Assembly (NCBI GenBank): GCA_024959975.1
Contig: JANXFM010000142.1
Coordinates: 1-7,456 of the forward strand
Direction: 5' to 3'
DNA length: 7,456 bases
Source: Flavobacteriales bacterium
GTDB lineage: Bacteria > Bacteroidota > Bacteroidia > Flavobacteriales > UBA7430
Positions within the stretch are counted from its first letter, which is position 1; the number at the start of each line of letters is the position of its first letter. The translations under genes and the position numbers were made by a program. The notes under the pieces are model-generated. The model saw nothing but the letters and a program-made list of their open reading frames with translations, did no database searches and had not been told where the DNA came from. Positions 6,303-7,456 of the stretch are shown here, one piece after another.

Positions 6303-7456
6303 TTGAATTTTGAAAAATTTGTAGCCAAACGCCTACACACCGAAAAAAATCTTCAGCATTCCATTTCAAAACCTATTTTAAAAATGGCCATTGCTGCGGT
6401 AAGCTTAAGCGTTACTGTTATGATTTTAGCCATTGCTACCGGTAAAGGGCTGCAAGAAAAAATCAGTGCTAAAGTTACCGGATTTACCTCTGATATTCAA
6501 GTAAGTGTTTTCGACCTGAATCAATCCATAGAAGTATCTCCTCTTACAGCAGACAGCACACTCATCAACAGCCTCTCCCAGATAGAGGGTGTTAAACACA
6601 TCCAGACCCGGATTGCCAAAAATGCACTTATAAAAACGGATACAGAATTTGAGGGTATTGTTGTGAAAGGGGTTGATGAAAACTTTGACTGGAGCTTTAT
6701 TAATGCACACCTTACTGAGGGTAGTAGCCCCGAATACCATTCTTCTAAAAAAAGCAATGAGATCCTTATTTCTAAAAAACTGGCTCAAAAATTAGGATTA
6801 ACAATTAACAAACAAGCCTTATTTTATTTTCAGGGAAAGCAAAATAATCAACCACTAATTCGAAAGTTCACCATAAAAGGAATCTATGAAACAGGGATAG
6901 AGCTCTTTGATGACCTCTACATCCTGGCAGACCTGAAACATCTTCAAAAAATTAATCGCTGGTCTGAAGATCAGTGTAGTTCTTTAGAGATTCAAGTAAA
7001 AGAAGGTTATCATAAAGATGAAGTCCATGCTTTGGTCGAAACGATAAGTCCTTACGACACGCAAGTAAGCTCTGCACAAGAACGCTATCCACAAATTTTT
7101 GATTGGATAAAACTCTTCGATTTAAATATTGCGATTATCTTATTAATCATGGTTGTCGTTGCAAGCATCAACATGATTAGTTCACTGCTCATCATCATAC
7201 TCGAAAGAACAAAGATGATTGGTTTAATGAAAGCGCTTGGAGCCACCAATATTTCCATTAAGAAAATATTTCTTTACCATGCATTCTATCTGTTAAGAAA
7301 AGGCTTGATTATTGGAAATGGGATCGGGCTTTCGATTGTAGCCATACAGTATTTCTTTGCTCCCATCCAGCTAGACCCTACACATTATTACGTAAAAGCA
7401 CTTCCTGTTGTTCTATCGCTTGAAAATTGGCTCATCATAAACCTTATGAGTATCAT
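6303..7456 (+). CDS. FtsX/LolE-like ABC transporter permease, 3' end cut by window
   Basis: This reading frame is open to the window end (384 codons plus two bases), probably lacking only a few tens of C-terminal residues. The start is TTG at 6303: it gives (M)NFEKFVAKRLHTEK, the usual opening of Bacteroidota LolC/E-like permeases, and no ATG lies upstream in frame. The first in-frame ATG (6384) would cut off this cytoplasmic lead-in just before the first membrane helix. The layout is typical: TM1 at about 28-46, a large extracytoplasmic domain to about 272, TM2 at about 275-298, the cytoplasmic coupling segment ERTKMIGLMKALGA (301-314), then TM3 at about 325-350 and the beginning of the last helix. 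This type III permease works with a LolD-like ATPase, not seen here. LolE-like proteins extract lipoproteins from the inner membrane, but FtsX-superfamily members vary, so the substrate is unassigned. It is divergent from the lipoprotein gene namZ. Confidence 0.9.
   Translation, partial: MNFEKFVAKRLHTEKNLQHSISKPILKMAIAAVSLSVTVMILAIATGKGLQEKISAKVTGFTSDIQVSVFDLNQSIEVSPLTADSTLINSLSQIEGVKHIQTRIAKNALIKTDTEFEGIVVKGVDENFDWSFINAHLTEGSSPEYHSSKKSNEILISKKLAQKLGLTINKQALFYFQGKQNNQPLIRKFTIKGIYETGIELFDDLYILADLKHLQKINRWSEDQCSSLEIQVKEGYHKDEVHALVETISPYDTQVSSAQERYPQIFDWIKLFDLNIAIILLIMVVVASINMISSLLIIILERTKMIGLMKALGATNISIKKIFLYHAFYLLRKGLIIGNGIGLSIVAIQYFFAPIQLDPTHYYVKALPVVLSLENWLIINLMSI

Noticed and set aside
6426..6788. 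120-codon minus-strand open frame and a second, nested one at 6521-6757
   Set aside because: Both lie opposite the periplasmic domain of the permease, whose frame is open throughout and matches family motifs; the antisense translations look like nothing known.
1..7456. Possible mobile element, CRISPR array, tRNA or defence system
   Set aside because: No inverted terminal repeats, direct-repeat arrays, transposase or nuclease motifs or tRNA-like cloverleaf sequences were seen; almost all of the sequence is used by ordinary metabolic and envelope genes of similar composition.

Overview
The window is AT-rich and looks like a Bacteroidota chromosome, most likely a Flavobacteriia-type organism. 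This rests on A-rich leaders instead of Shine-Dalgarno sites, a TAnnTTTG-type promoter element, a short-signal lipoprotein of the NamZ/DUF1343 family, and a LolC/E-like permease with the N-terminus typical of that phylum. I inferred the taxonomy from these features only; no marker gene is present. No RNA gene, insertion sequence, CRISPR array or phage-like module is visible, and there is no gene-free stretch longer than about 60 bases.

Positions 1-5089 (+ strand) are a tightly packed catabolic operon for L-tryptophan via kynurenine. In order it holds the C-terminal end of a RidA-family protein (probable 2-aminomuconate deaminase), 3-hydroxyanthranilate 3,4-dioxygenase, 2-amino-3-carboxymuconate-6-semialdehyde decarboxylase (ACMSD), a cyclase-family putative kynurenine formamidase, kynureninase and kynurenine 3-monooxygenase. 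The gene order runs roughly opposite to the pathway. N-formylkynurenine is deformylated (KynB), hydroxylated (KMO) and cleaved to alanine plus 3-hydroxyanthranilate (KynU). The ring is then opened (HAAO), the product decarboxylated (ACMSD), and, after a dehydrogenase step not seen here, 2-aminomuconate is deaminated (RidA). The last three junctions are overlaps (1, 11 and 4 nt), which suggests translational coupling. Tryptophan 2,3-dioxygenase and 2-aminomuconic semialdehyde dehydrogenase are absent; they may lie upstream or elsewhere.

Positions 5112-6296 (- strand) encode a lipoprotein of the NamZ/DUF1343 exo-beta-N-acetylmuramidase family, convergent with kmo. From 6303 to the window end (+ strand) there is a nearly complete FtsX/LolE-like ABC transporter permease with a probable TTG start. 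It is divergent from namZ with almost no intergenic space, and its candidate promoter lies on top of the namZ 5' end.

I did not find an undescribed system. The most notable detail is that the putative kynurenine formamidase has C and E where the family motif has H and D in its metal-binding signature.
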